From assembly GCA_032622095.1 (NCBI GenBank), contig CP136067.1, positions 135,847,990 to 135,911,989 on the forward strand: a stretch of 64,000 nucleotides of DNA, given 5' to 3'. The position numbers and the translations under genes were made by a program. The stretch is from Siphonodentalium dalli (lineage: Eukaryota; Mollusca; Scaphopoda; Gadilida; Siphonodentaliidae). Below the pieces are notes generated by a model. That model was not told the origin of the DNA and did not search any database. It was given only the letters and a program-made list of their open reading frames with translations. Shown one piece after another: positions 1 to 11,641 of this stretch; the stretch's first letter is position 1; each line of letters begins with the position of its first letter.

Positions 1-1181
1 GGGGCCTGACAGTAGATAGTCAAGTCGGATATTACATAGGCTCTGGAATATTTTGGGTATTAAGAATAAGAGGAGAATTCAGCATAAGAGGATGAGGATG
101 GGTGGGTGGTGGATGGGAGAGGGCGAATGCATATATTCTGTACAGTCACATTCTCGTCAACGCATGACACGACGTCTAACAGTTGATAAGACATGACGTC
201 TTACGTTCCAAGCCGTCATCACAAATTGTTGCCACTGACAATGTTACCCCACCGACCGGGTGTCGGGAATCACGCATCATGACATTATTATCCCACGGAA
301 CAGGAGCTACTGTGAGATAGATGTATTCTTTCTAGCGGCTTCCCCGTTAGGTTATGCATAAAGTCACATTAGAATCAATCAACGCCGCACTATACCATCG
401 GGCCCGGTGTCTGTTTCGGTAATACACTTGTCCGGGGTCGCTCCTAGTAAAACAAAGAAGTCATTGAAACCCTTCGTGTGAAAGTAAATTGAATATTCCC
501 ACGCTGTATATGAACGAAGGTGTATAGCGATATCATACAGCATACTGGAACCTACCAAGATTGATCGAACCTCTGGATCGGCAATGGTTTCTAGTCTGGA
601 CGATCCTTTTTATATTCCAACAAAGCCTTCATTCACATATTTCGTGAGAACTTACATCCTTAAACACATACAAAAATCGAGGATCAGTCACGTTGTCATG
701 AAAACCTATTTATGACGATTATTTAATTATACACTGTTAAACAATCCACAAAATCGACGATAGCAATAGGAGGAAAACAAACAGCGTATAATTGAGAACG
801 CTCTTTACAGTTTTTTGACGACGGAAACATGGACGCTCTTTATAAGAATAGATCACTGACGAAAATTATAAATGTGTTAAAACTTCCTCTTTTGATAGTG
901 TATAATTATATATTACAACCTCATATAAAACGTGGGCTCTTGGGTCTGATCTAATGACATTCTGATATATAAAAATAAAAACGTACATATGGTGGTTTTA
1001 TGGTTCAAATCGTCTAAAACTATAAGACTCATGAGTCTATACAACACCGAATTGATAAGTCCCAAACATTGCGTTGGATAATCACAATTGCGATCAACAT
1101 ATTTTCTCAGAACAATTTTATTCGAATGAAAATAGTAGATTTCAAATCATGGAATGAAAAAAAGTCTGGTCCGAATTTTTC
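1..1181. other. Non-genic upstream stretch
   Basis: I see no supportable gene here. The stretch is AT-rich, with short open frames only. It contains one pair of the window-wide AAAGAGCG word in reverse orientation (CGCTCTTT at 799 and 834). A simple purine-rich patch lies at about 60-120. Confidence 0.6.
795..846 (-). repeat. Paired TAAAGAGCGT motif
   Basis: Read on the minus strand, TTATAAAGAGCGTCC is followed about 35 nt later by GTAAAGAGCGTTCTC. This is one of at least twelve such direct pairs in the window. The DNA between the two words does not resemble that of most other pairs. The closest relative is the pair at 49346-49395, which shares both the TTATAAAGAGCGTC and the GCGTTCTCA flanks. 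Confidence 0.6.
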
Positions 1182-1185
1182 TTAA

Positions 1186-1679
1186 AGGTACGGTTGGCCT
1201 TGGCGGTGGGTATCCTGTGAAAATATTTACACCCGTCAAAAACTGCCACAAACAGAAAGAACATCAAAATGTAGACAGACTTTGTCCGTATACAAATAAG
1301 AAATATCGCATAAACAGTATGTTATTGTCATCTGTTTGACCATTGTTATGTAAACAAAAGCATAAAAAGTTACTTTTCTGGTGTTTGTTTATATTATGAT
1401 GGTAAACATAAAGAGCGTTCTTTGTTGGTGAATTCCTGATATGGAACTAATAAAGAGCGTTTCTGCCATTTGTCTGTGATTAGCCAGTATCATTGTGCTG
1501 TCTTCTGAAACACAATCAGGCTCTTGCTTAGGTAAAATATAGTAGGTCTTTGTGATAACATGCTGTTTACTCGATGGTCATGGTATATATGAACGAAACT
1601 GTATGCGTTTTAATGTTTTTCTGTTTACGGTGATTGGAACAAATATGAATATTTTCGACAACTAAGGCCTCACGTGCCT
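1186..1679 (+). mobile_element. TTAA-flanked MITE, AGGYACG family, copy 1
   Basis: This 494-bp non-autonomous element lies between TTAA (1182-1185) and TTAA (1680-1683). Its imperfect terminal inverted repeats are AGGTACGGTTGGCCTTGG on the left and, as reverse complement of the right end, AGGCACGTGAGGCCTTAG. Near-identical copies lie at 14180-14674 (+) and 49999-50483 (-), and a decayed copy at 20854-21218. It carries a pair of AAAGAGCG words (1410 and 1452). TTAA target duplication is the hallmark of piggyBac-type transposition, but the tips are AGG rather than the usual CCY, so the superfamily is not certain. No coding capacity is seen; the 61-codon open frame at its left end is part of the repeat. 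Confidence 0.85.
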
Positions 1680-1934
1680 TTAAGCATAATATATAGAACA
1701 CTAGAGAGCTCTCCTCATTGATGGTAATATAAAGGGGGTTTGCTTCACTCGTGTGAGAATTTTTTAAAGCAGCTAGATAATTGCAACAACTTTGTGAAGT
1801 TTATTGGAGTACTAACTGAAACATGCTCACCAAGAGGAGCCCTTATTCAACGACACTGGGGCATTTAGCGCATATTTTGATATTTTAAACATTTTGAAAA
1901 AATAAATTCCTTAATTAATATTTTGAAAAAATAA

Positions 1935-2066
1935 GCAGTTATAATATCCACTGGGGTACCCCAAGTCACCAAATAAATTTTTTGAAATCGTTTAGGGATC
2001 TGGGAGAAAAACCGCGAACAGACAAACGGACGGACATGCCCTACTGTTATATATATATAAGTATAT
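1935..2066 (+). mobile_element. RTE-like LINE/SINE 3' tail relic
   Basis: The stretch holds GGGGTACCCCAAGTCACCA, then a GAAATCG...GGGAGAAAA segment, then CGAACAGACAAACGGACGG, ending in a TATATA run. The same ordered words occur at 33040-33212. Such CAGACAGACGGACA plus TATATA ends are typical of RTE-type retroelement 3' ends in invertebrates, by recollection of the family. No coding part remains. Confidence 0.5.
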
Positions 2067-2714
2067 ATTTATTGGTATTTTGTGTATTTATAGACCTATC
2101 TTATCCTTCCGTTGACATTACGTAAACTTAATTTGGAAGCTCAGTTGAACCATGTCCGCCTAAAATTAACATGGGAATTTGGATTAACCCGATCATGTTC
2201 CTAGTTGTTCATACATCCGTGTAAATAGTAAAAAAAGTTTTATGATAATTATAAAATGATTTGATCCTAGGCACAATGAGGAAATCAGGAAGCCTTCTGT
2301 TAGCAATGCATAATTCTTATAGAAGATTGCCCATTTGAGTGATTTCACAAGTGGATTCTAATAATGCTGTCCTTGTACAATTGGCTCATGAAGGAAATCC
2401 GATAATACTTTATTATACCCGTATTATCAACCATAATTCAATTAAATATATGATTTTAGCAATCAACTCCAGATCAAAGTCGGGTATTCAATTATTGAAT
2501 TCTCGGGTAGAACAATTTGGTGTTGTAACAATGCACGCCAACTTTCACAATAGCTCGACATAATTATTAACACCGAATAATCGAAGCCCAAGAGAACAAT
2601 GTGATAATTTACTCATAAATCTACGTGTAAACAATTGGAATTAGCATTAGCGTTGAATAAGCACCAATCAATCTATGTCCATGCCGCTGTGAAGGGTAAT
2701 AATTGATCATCAAC

Positions 2715-2928
2715 ACCACACTCACGTGTGGGCGGAGTTAGTGAAGTCTTGACCAATCAGCGCGCTGAATGTTTTGCACAGCAATTAGCAGCTTCTGGGG
2801 CCACTGGTAATATAACTGCCCTGAAAGTCTGGATAGCCATCATTATCATTTGTTCCTTACCATCGCAAACATTTACATAATCATTGTATTCATTCTTGTG
2901 ATTTTTGTTTCCTAACTTCGTTGCAATA
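2715..2928 (+). promoter_or_regulatory. Candidate promoter/5' UTR of the first Evx gene
   Basis: Just upstream of the ATG at 2929 lie a CACGTG E-box (about 2723), GGGCGGAG (GC-box-like, about 2730) and CCAATCAGCGCGC (CCAAT box, about 2753). The stretch is more GC-rich than its surroundings. No convincing TATA box is seen. The start site is not determined; this is inference from composition and position. Confidence 0.35.
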
Positions 2929-5900
2929 ATGGCGGATATACATCTTGACACCGACTGCACAAATCAACAGAAAGACGATAGCTTCAAAATTGCTCGAAAG
3001 AGCAGGAAGCGAGTTTTGGATACCGACTCAGGTATGTTTAATAACAATTTCATAATTTGGAAACAGCTAATCAATCGTTTCTATACTAAATACTCATTGA
3101 CGAGTAGTTTCCTTTGGGAAATATTCAGATAATAAACGACCCATGATCGTTTGTTGAATTTATTATCTGAACAATTCTCCACCAATGAATATGAATCGTT
3201 CTGCTCTTATGTTATCTTTTTCTGTCTGTCGTCTGCTTTTATTGCCTGAATATCCTCTAAATGGATAATAGACCATTCCGATATATACTTTCGAAATGAA
3301 CACTTTTCGTCCGATAGTTTTGTATCTTGTAAGAGGTTGACATGTATTTTATTGGACAGTTAACTTGTCCAAATTAGTTATTGGATTTTCCCCATAGAGT
3401 TCAACAGCATTGCAAACGTTTATGCAGTCATACCTTTCTTACAACATGAAATCCAGAGCTATTCCATCGTAAATCCGCCGAATACTTGCCTGTCTCATGA
3501 CATGCAATTGTCAATATGGTACACAAACATAATAATATACCATTCAATCACGCTCATTTGGAATATAGTTTATAAGTTATTTCTTGGCATCTTATAATTC
3601 GCTTATTACCAGACCATTTTGGTCAAATGTAACGAATGCAAATTGAATCGTGTTCTACCTACAGTAATGCCCTAAGTAATCGACTCCATAACCACAGCAG
3701 AATTATGGGTAACCTTTCAGGATTTAGTCGGAAATATGGCTTGTTGCCATTCATCGGAAAGCTCTCGGTTACCCATAATTCTGCTGTGATTATGAAGTCG
3801 ATTACTTAGGGCATTACTGTACATAGTACAACATGTTCAGTGCTGATTAATAAGTCTCCTCTAAACCACAGGATTCACCAACATCGTTATTTATTGTTCT
3901 AAATTATTATTTTCAGACGATGATAAACATGGCAGCAAACGTTATAGAACAGCCTTTCGATCTGACGACCTTCAGCGTCTGGAGGACGAATTCACCAAAG
4001 AGAACTATCTGTCACGTGCCAGACGATGTGAACTCGCTAAAGAACTCAACATCCCAGAGCAAACCATCAAGGTAGGATTCATATCAGTTAACTTTGCGAT
4101 TTGGTTTGAGAGTTCAATAATTATCAGACTTTAGGAAAAGATACTCCGGTTTTATCTAACCATGCCACTCAAATTTTAAACAAAAATTCAACGGGCATCA
4201 TCAATACCTCAAATATAACCCCAAAAACATAGACACAATAACGATCTTTCATATATATCACTATCGGTCGATACAACATAAACGCTCTTTATATATAATT
4301 GAAAAATTATATTTTAAAACCTGGTGAACTAGCTTGTATGGAAATGTTAACTAGTAAAGTTAACAGTAAAGATCCCTATGTGCACATTAAAAAGTGAAGG
4401 TCCCAATATTCGTTTGGAACATTTGTATGGTCATATATACTTAGAAATTCTGAACAAAAATGTGTCAAATTGGATGGAGCCTCTTTAATATGACCAGCAT
4501 GTGGGCCTACATACTTTTTCGTCATATATTATGATTTTTATTGGAAAATGGTGCAGAATCGGGTTAATTTGAACAGATTACTACAACAGATGTAGAATCT
4601 ATAATATTGCCTCAGGATACCAGTGTTGAGAGAGGTTAATATTTTACCGACTAGTTGCCTTGTCTTGTATATTAGTGGACATTTTGATTGATTGTTGGCA
4701 TGTAGACAATCAAATGTCATTTGCTATTACTTTATGGCTGCACTCTCGGGACCTATTGTAATTATGTATAGAAAATTATATATCTGGCAATACCTTACTG
4801 CAGATTGCACGGTTTACCTTCATCCAGCGGGTTATTGTTGACAAATTATATGCTAACTAATAGTTCGTTTGCAATCTATTCATGGGCGCTTGTATAACCC
4901 TAGTTGTTTGGGCAACTGGTGGCAACACACGAAACATTGTTGGTTTAGCAATAGGTTTTGATTGTATTTGCGGATAATCCGAGCGCAATCAATGGGGTGA
5001 GAAAGAAGCCCCTAATCACCGAGTTAGTTAGTATAGCGATCAGTGTCAACTTTAAGCTCCCGTAGATGGATATGTTTGTTCGGAGTATAACGCTAATTGC
5101 AAAGCATTACTCGAAATTGACTGAAAATAGCTTGAGCGAATAAGCCCAATTACGAACAATGGTTTCTCATCTTACATAAACATTCTTATAGATTGAGCTT
5201 TCGATGGCACGCCTGGTTACATTGTTATTTTTTTAACACCAAATACCGACTGCTGCTACTATTGAACAATAATATCAAATTTCACGTATGCAGTTCGTAG
5301 AAAGAAAGGAACAGTAAAACGTTACTTTTTTCTACAGTCTGTCATTTTAGTTACATTAAATGCAATACGAACACAATGCCAATCGCAAATGATGTACAAT
5401 TGTTTCCAAAACAGTTTTCGTGTGAATTCGTGTGAACTCATAAACACTGAAGCATGTTTTCAATTTCAACACTACCAATGTTGTTCATTAAATAGTTGAA
5501 CTATATCTTGGCAAATATTTTAACATCTCTTTCTATTTAATTTTCAGATCTGGTTTCAAAACCGTCGCATGAAAGACAAACGCAACAAGATGACAATGAT
5601 GTGGCCATATGGTGTGGTAGACCCACGATTTGTCGCCTACGTTCAGAACACCATGGTTGATCCAAACGCCATTCCAACAACAACTTCTCCAACATCTCAG
5701 ATTAACAGCTTCCCGCCAATGAGCCCTCACGTTACCGCAGGCTACACGACACATCCCATGACAACAGCTGTTAATCCGGAAGTGTATTACAACCATCATG
5801 TGATGTCTTCGTACTCTCCGAACAGCATATCCGTTCAGGATTACATGTGCAAGAATGTTAATCCAGTTGGATTTGCATCTACGAACTTAAGTCCCTTGTT

Positions 5901-6195
5901 CCATTCAGAAAGGCGTGATGACTACTTCTCTGTGTCGCCGACTATCACACCAGGAAGGGAGTACCTTCATCCGTTATCAACATCTACGCCACTGAAAGTT
6001 GAAACATCAGACTTTAGCAGTGACTATTCTTATGGATCTTCAAACGCCAGTTCACCATCTTTCGTTGGTACTCGACATATCGCAGTAGCAAGGAGAACAT
6101 TGCCTGTTAGACTGTCACCAACAGAAGAGAACAAGGAAAATATTGCCAAGAAACCTGCAAAACTCTTCCGACCTTTCGAGGATGTTATCTCATAA
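2929..6195 (+). CDS. evx: Even-skipped/Evx homeobox protein, divergent paralogue (exons 2929-3031, 3917-4071, 5548-6195)
   Basis: Predicted 301-aa homeodomain transcription factor, expected to bind TAAT-type sites in the nucleus and mostly to repress. Exon 1 (ATG 2929, 34 codons plus 1 nt) ends at a CAG|GTATGT donor. Exon 2 (155 nt) follows a TTTTCAG acceptor and ends AAG|GTAGGA. Exon 3 follows TTTTCAG and ends at the TAA at 6193-6195. The frame is continuous across both junctions. The homeodomain is residues 41-100, with Trp88, Phe89, Gln90, Asn91 and Arg93 (positions 48, 49, 50, 51, 53) and the Evx-typical KENYLSR and RRMKDKR words. An Evx-like WPYG follows, and LFRPF at 292-296 matches the Evx/Eve C-terminal motif related to the Groucho-recruiting motif of fly Eve. 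It is unusual in having a very short N-terminus and a drifted homeodomain: Ile at position 47 and Arg-Ser-Asp-Asp at positions 9-12. It matches the paralogue at 37869 in 43 of 60 homeodomain positions. Upstream untranslated exons cannot be excluded. Confidence 0.9.
3075..3320 (+). mobile_element. Decayed TTAA-type MITE (CCCTTTCTATACTAAAT family) in Evx intron 1
   Basis: The left part, TCGTTTCTATACTAAATACTC preceded by TCAA, aligns with the CCCTTTCTATACTAAAT tip of the elements at 34439-34697 and 49491-49753. Internally it keeps the family's AGATAATAAACGA...CGTTTGTTGAATTTATTATCT hairpin, then CTGTCTGTCGTCTGCTTTTATT. The right end is lost, so the right boundary is approximate. Confidence 0.6.
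3662..3819 (+). mobile_element. TA-flanked foldback MITE (CAGTAATGCCC tips) in Evx intron 1
   Basis: A 158-bp near-palindrome is flanked by TA on both sides (3660-3661 and 3820-3821). Its tips are CAGTAATGCCCTAAGTAATCG and the reverse complement, with further inverted words (ACCCATAATTCTGCTGTG) inside. CAGT tips and TA target duplication fit the Tc1/mariner superfamily. Related copies lie at 50749-50996 (longer, full foldback) and 34243-34352 (one arm). Confidence 0.85.
4242..4296 (-). repeat. Paired TAAAGAGCGT motif in Evx intron 2
   Basis: On the minus strand, TATATAAAGAGCGTTTATG is followed 41 nt later by the one-base variant ATGAAAGATCGTTATTG. It lies inside intron 2 of the first Evx gene (4072-5547). 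I see no other structure in the rest of that 1.48-kb intron. Confidence 0.5.
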
Positions 6196-6940
6196 ACATT
6201 GTTATATTTGAATTCAGGGTTCCATATATTGGAACTATACAATGGGATAAAAATCGATATATAACAAGCCTGGAACCCTGAATGTCTTTAAATGACCTAC
6301 AATTTACATGTTTTGTTTTGTTCATAGCAAATGGTCAAGTTTTCCCATTGTCAAACACTATTTGTATATATGAGAAGGAAAATTATTTTGTTATTACTGA
6401 ACCGTCCTACAAATTTGTGATTGCCATGACGACCAGAATTGTAATGATACATATTTGTTAATATTGTTGATTATTAAACATGATAATTCTAGAACGTTCT
6501 TGGTTATATTGTAACAAGTCCTGTGAGATATTACTATCAACGATACCCCATGCGATTTGACGCCAATTAGTCAAAGTGACCTAACAAAATCCCAGCATAC
6601 CGCAGCTTAGGCTCCCACCCCAAAAAACCCTCTTTGTTTCCTATACCCTGCCTGGCTTAGATTTTCTTCCCTGTCTCATTTTTTTTTATTTTCTCCAGAA
6701 AGCTAGTCTATATAATTACCTGTTAGAGTGTCAATGTGAATATTTATCGTTTTCTCAATCTCAAAAGCAAAAATAAGTGGTTTATTAAGCTAAACGTTGG
6801 TTGAGATCTTACTGCAGAGTGAATGAATTCAAGGGACAACATGCTTTAATCCAATGCTTCATGCTTGGCTTATTTTCAATACACATGGATCTACCATATT
6901 CCATGGCACCATGACTACACTATTATATTACTTATGGCTG
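6196..6940 (+). other. 3' flank / likely 3' UTR of the first Evx gene
   Basis: Contains a 13-bp perfect inverted repeat, ATTCAGGGTTCCA at 6212-6224 and its complement at 6271-6283, so a hairpin with a 46-nt loop could form in the transcript. An ATTAAA that could serve as a polyadenylation signal lies at 6473-6478. A C-rich patch follows at 6595-6660. No other gene is seen before the tandem duplication begins at about 6941. Confidence 0.45.
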
Positions 6941-7734
6941 AAAGGTTTAAAAAAAAATTGGCCAAAATAAAATCCCTGCCTGCCTGTCTGGAAGATTTCC
7001 CAAAGTTATTGAAAACAGAGAAGTTTTTTGTTTTTGCCTTACCGACCAAATGGAAAATGAAAAAATAGACTTGGAATCACCATCATGCGTATGCAAATTT
7101 AAAGCCATCGTGAAAAGCCTCAGCATTCATCAGTAAAACGCGGAAACCGAGTACGAAATTCATAATTGAAAACGCTCTTTTACGCTTTTGCGAAAATAAA
7201 AGCAATGGCGGGCTAGCATCACCAAATTCACCGTATTGGAACCTTATTCTGCTTTAGGCTTCAACTTCTATGGGAGACCTAGGATCAGATTTAAGTTCCC
7301 CCGTTGAAGTTGGCAATGCTCACCCATTAGTCACATCGATTATGCATTTTATCTTCTGCAAATTATGGGATACAGATACTTCCCAGAAGGGAAAATGTAA
7401 CCAAAACAATGTTAATTTGAAACATTCCCAGAAGATGAGACCTAAACAGAATTAGGTCCACAAAGGGTGAAATTGGTGATGATAGCATCACTAAATCCAC
7501 CATCTGGGGACCCCCTTCTGTAAATGACAGACACACATGGCTAGAGTCATCTTAAAAACTTTTATTCCTGCCTCATATTTTCTTTTATCGGCGTCATATA
7601 GCTTTAGAAAGAAGAACATTTCTATAACAAAAACACACACAGGTCAAACTGGTTATCACCAAAACACTTTTTCTCAATCCAGCACACGAAAAGGTGGCGA
7701 CAATGACCCCTTCATCAATAGTGAGTGACTTTAA

Positions 7735-8139
7735 CCCTTTACCCAACAGAACGGCCCTGTGCCAATGCATTCTCTTATATATGCGAGTCGACCTATAAGA
7801 GAATGCATTGGCTTAACACATATTAAAAATGATAACATTGTCAAAGAATGTAGAAAAATATTATAAAAATGTAAGAAAAAATTATGAAATTGTTAAAGAG
7901 TGGACTTTTTTTTAGGCCAATGCATTCTCTTATATATGCGAGGCGACCTATGGTCGACTCGCATATGTAAGAGAATGCATTGGCACAGGGCATAACTGTA
8001 ACCATCACAATGTGGTCAATGAGCCGGTTCCAATGATATCCATATTTGTATGGTTTTATTGAGACAGACCCCAAGATAATATACAGTGGGCTGTTGCAGC
8101 TTTATTTGGCCGTTTTTTGCCGTTTTGTTGGGTAAAGGG
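7735..8139 (+). mobile_element. piggyBac-type MITE, CCCTTTACCCAACA family (in unit A)
   Basis: Flanked by TTAA at 7731-7734 and 8140-8143. Its tips are CCCTTTACCCAACARAACGG and the reverse complement (CCGTTTTGTTGGGTAAAGGG). TTAA plus CCCT tips is the classic piggyBac signature. Inside are two copies of the CCAATGCATTCTCTTATAT hairpin module: a shortened one at 7761-7812 and a full one at 7915-7984. The matching element in unit B is at 12151-12550. Confidence 0.85.
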
Positions 8140-8334
8140 TTAAAAGATGCACTCTCCGCTTCGACACCATAAAACCACCATCTATACATTTTCTGTATCA
8201 GACATTTATTAGATCGGATACATGAGCCCATTAGTATTGGGGTTTTGTTGGCCATAATATTGACTTTCAAAATTAAAGAGGAATATTTAAAAATATTTGT
8301 CGGCCTGGTAAAAATCACATTTATCGTCTCTTAT

Positions 8335-8392
8335 AAAGAGCGTCGAGTCTTCCGTCCCGTGTACATAATTGGTAGACAGCAAAGAGCGTTCA
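8335..8392 (+). repeat. Paired TAAAGAGCGT motif (unit A)
   Basis: TTATAAAGAGCGTCGAG is followed 46 nt later by GCAAAGAGCGTTCATAC. The pair is present in unit B at 12745 and 12790. The second word with its downstream DNA (GTATTTTTGCAACA...CTCGCTAT) occurs again at 10531-10660 and 16976-17115. Confidence 0.6.
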
Positions 8393-8674
8393 TACTTAAG
8401 GTCTTTTGTAGTATTTTTGCAACATAAAACTGATGATGTTTATGTATATTCTCGCTATGCACGTGCCATACGAATGGTGTTGATTGCATATATTTTTCAT
8501 TTTGCTTTTGCCTGATATATAAGCTGAATATTTACGTAGAATATTTGAAAAAATTTGGTGTCAGATCGGACACGTATCTCATAAAAGTGATACACTTAGA
8601 GAACATTGTGCCCCTCCTAGTTGAATGTGCATTTTCGACACTATTATATTATATTAAACGAGCAGCTGACACCT

Positions 8675-9838
8675 TAGTCCAAGTCTTCTCGTACTAAAGC
8701 CGGCTAAGATATCGGGATGGAGGTGCCGGTCTTTAGTCCGAGTTCCAGGCCCATGCATTCCTTTGACAGGACTTAAGCGTTAGTGATCCGCTCAAATAAA
8801 ACCACAATTATATGAAATAAAATATCACAATTGCTACAATAAACGGATAGTTTCCGCAGAAGACATGCTATTTTATCTGAAACCCACATCGGTTGTGAAT
8901 TGAAAGCGGTAATTTAATGTGAAAAGAAACATTTGCCGCAGTGTTTACATATTTTTTAAAGTATGCGAACTCAGTTGACCTTGCGAACTGCGTTCGGCAT
9001 TTTCCGTTGAAAATATTCCGTAGATTTTGGACAACAACGCAAATTACGATGAATTCTCCATTGTAATCGTAATTATGTGTGTCAATAAATAAAATAATAA
9101 ATAGATTAAATAAACATTGGAGATATAAATGTAATACACTAAATAAATGAACCTTAAGTTTGAAAAGTCCCACTAAAACGGAAGAACTATATTTCGAAAC
9201 TGTGTGATTCGGTTCTCCGATTATTTTTATCAACACAGATGTCAAATGCACATCACGCATGGCAAGTCAGACACAAGAGTTCTAATTTGCTCCAATTTTG
9301 ACAAGTTGCTTGCGAAAATTGTCAACAAAACTACCGTTCTGATCCTCCATTATGTCATTAAGTTTTTAGTGCGGGAATTGTTCTGAAAGCACATAGAAAA
9401 CTGGACTTTCGGGCGATCGGTTTTCGCTATTTTTGTTCGGAAAACCCGCGCTATATATAGAAACGGAAAGTAGAATTAGTAGAACAAACAGCGGATTATG
9501 CCGAACTTATTCGGACCACTTCGGCTTTCGGTTAAAATGTAAACAAACAGAGAAACAAATCGATGTGTGTGGCAATCAACCGGAATATTCTATGTGTAAT
9601 TTAACATTAAAGTTAGATTATTATACACCATTATGACCATAAGATGTAAGCCTTTCCGATGCATATAGCATCATGTATTGATTTGCTAGGTAAATCCAGT
9701 AAAATACACCACAAATTCCCGCCACAGATCGTGGGCGTAAGTCGTGTCAAAGGATTGGTATACAAGCGGTCTTGGACTAAAGACCAGCATCGCCATCCCA
9801 ATATCTTAGCTGGTTTTAGTACAAGAAGACTTGGACTA
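8675..9838. mobile_element. Long-TIR DNA transposon relic, 9-bp target duplication
   Basis: This 1164-bp element has imperfect terminal inverted repeats of about 68 bp beginning TAGTCCAAGTCTTCT. It is flanked on both sides by CTGACACCT (8666-8674 and 9839-9847). Unit B carries a single CTGACACCT at 13075-13083 and no element, so the empty site is directly visible. Long TIRs and a 9-bp duplication point to a Mutator-like (MULE) or similar non-autonomous element; the superfamily is inference. The interior open frame on the minus strand (8868-9260) has no recognisable transposase motif. Confidence 0.85.
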
Positions 9839-11641
9839 CTGACACCTATGCAGTTGCTCGTTATGTCAGATTTACTGGTGGAGGAAAGACCGCGGAGCGT
9901 GTTAATTTAATTGGTAAATAACCTCCCAGCACGTTAAAGTCAAATAGTTGTATTGCATATAAATGGATATCAATACATTTATTGCATATACAAATTTTAA
10001 ACTTTCCAAAAACAATTCAATTGAGTTAAGGTCCCTAGAGGAGTGACTCAGGATTATTCCGGTATCCACGATTCACTACATTTTCACCAACTAGATGGGG
10101 TCATTACTATAGTGTATTCATAATGTGAACGGTATATATATAGCAGGTACCGACCCCGCAAACAACTGAGAAACATGACCGGATATGCGAATCAGCTATA
10201 TGGCTGATGACCGGGTTACTTCTTGGGTGCCATTCCAAAATTCAGTACCTGATCAATCTGCTTCTTCTGAGAGTGGATAATATCATCAAAACCTGGTGTA
10301 TCTTCAACCCACATTCCGGATCCAGATTCGGTCAAAAAAATCCTTTTCCCGGATCCTGATTCGACCCACCTTTAAACATGGTCTATTATTGATTTGCAGG
10401 GATGTACAGGCAATATAAGCAGACGACAGATAAATAAAAGTAAAGAAGGAGTCCTATTTATTGAGGGAAATTAACTTATCTCTGAACATTTCCTATGGGA
10501 TAACTACTCGTCAATAATGCTTTAGTATAGCAAAGAGCGTTCATAATTAGGGTCTTTTGTAGTATTTTTTGCAACACAAAACTGATGATGTTTATGTATG
10601 TTCTCGCTATATATGCACATGTCATACGAATGGTGTTGATTGCATGTATTTGCTTTTGCCTGATATATAAGGACTGAATCTTTGGACTAATTTGGATAAA
10701 TAAAAGTAAAGAAGGAGTCCTATTTATTGAGGGAAATTAACTTATTATCTGAACATTTCCTATGGGATAACTACTCGTCAATAATGCTTTAGTATAGCAA
10801 GGGTTAAGTTTATATAAACAAATGTATTTGGGAGCGGAGAAAGTTGTAAGTTGCAAAACTTGTTTCCAAATCCCGTTCTAAATTAATTTACAATAAGATA
10901 TGTTTAAAGTAAAAAATAAAAATAAATAAAGAGCGTTTATATAGACTATGTGCAAAGATTTGAAATACGTGTACAAAAACGTCAGTCTTGATAATTATAT
11001 GGCCCTTTGAACCACCACGGGGTGGGCCAAGTTTGTTACTATAAAGGTTTAAAACAAAATTGGCCAAAATAAAATCCCTGCCTGCCTGTCTGGAAGATTT
11101 TCCCAATGTTATTGAAAACAGAGAAGTTTTTTGTTTTTGCCTTACCGACCAAATGGAAAATGAAAAAATAGACTTGGGATCACCATCATGCGTATGCAAA
11201 TTTAAAGCCATCGTGTGAAAAGCCTCAGCATTCATCAGTAAAACGCGGAAACCGAGTACGAAATTCACAATTGAAAACGCTCTTTTACGCTTTTGCGAAA
11301 ATAAAAGCAATGGCGGGCTAGCATCACCAAATTCACCGTATGGGAACCTTATTCTGCTTTAGGCTTCAACTTCTATGGGAGACCTAGGATCAGATTTAAG
11401 TTCCCCCGTTGAAGTTGGCGATGCTCACCCATTAGTCACATCGATTATGCATTTTATCTTCTGCAAATTATGGGATACAGATACTTCCCAGAAGGGAAAA
11501 TGTAACCAAAACAATGTTAATTTGAAACATTCCCAGAAGATGAGACCTAAACAGAATTAGGTCCACAGAGGGTGAAATTGGTGACGATAGCATCACTAAA
11601 TCCACCATCTGGGGACCCCCTTCTGTAAATGACAGACACAC

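Larger units (their letters stand above)
6941..11044 (+). repeat. Tandem duplication, unit A
   Basis: This roughly 4.1-kb unit starts at AAAGGTTTAAAA and ends where the same start recurs at 11043. It matches unit B (11045-17556) head to tail over almost its whole length. Unit A has one large block absent from B (8675-9838 plus its target duplication). It lacks B's 299-bp block, a 49-bp block (about 13276-13324) and the LINE. At 10171-10206 it keeps the unoccupied sequence (CGAATCAGCTATATGGC) that the LINE interrupts in B. No convincing gene is present; repeated short open frames such as 7270-7455 recur in B without showing a protein signature. Confidence 0.85.

Noticed and set aside
1154-1339. 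61-codon frame near the left end, similar to frames near 14305 and 50310-50498
   Set aside because: The shared part is the end of the AGGYACG MITE; no protein signature.
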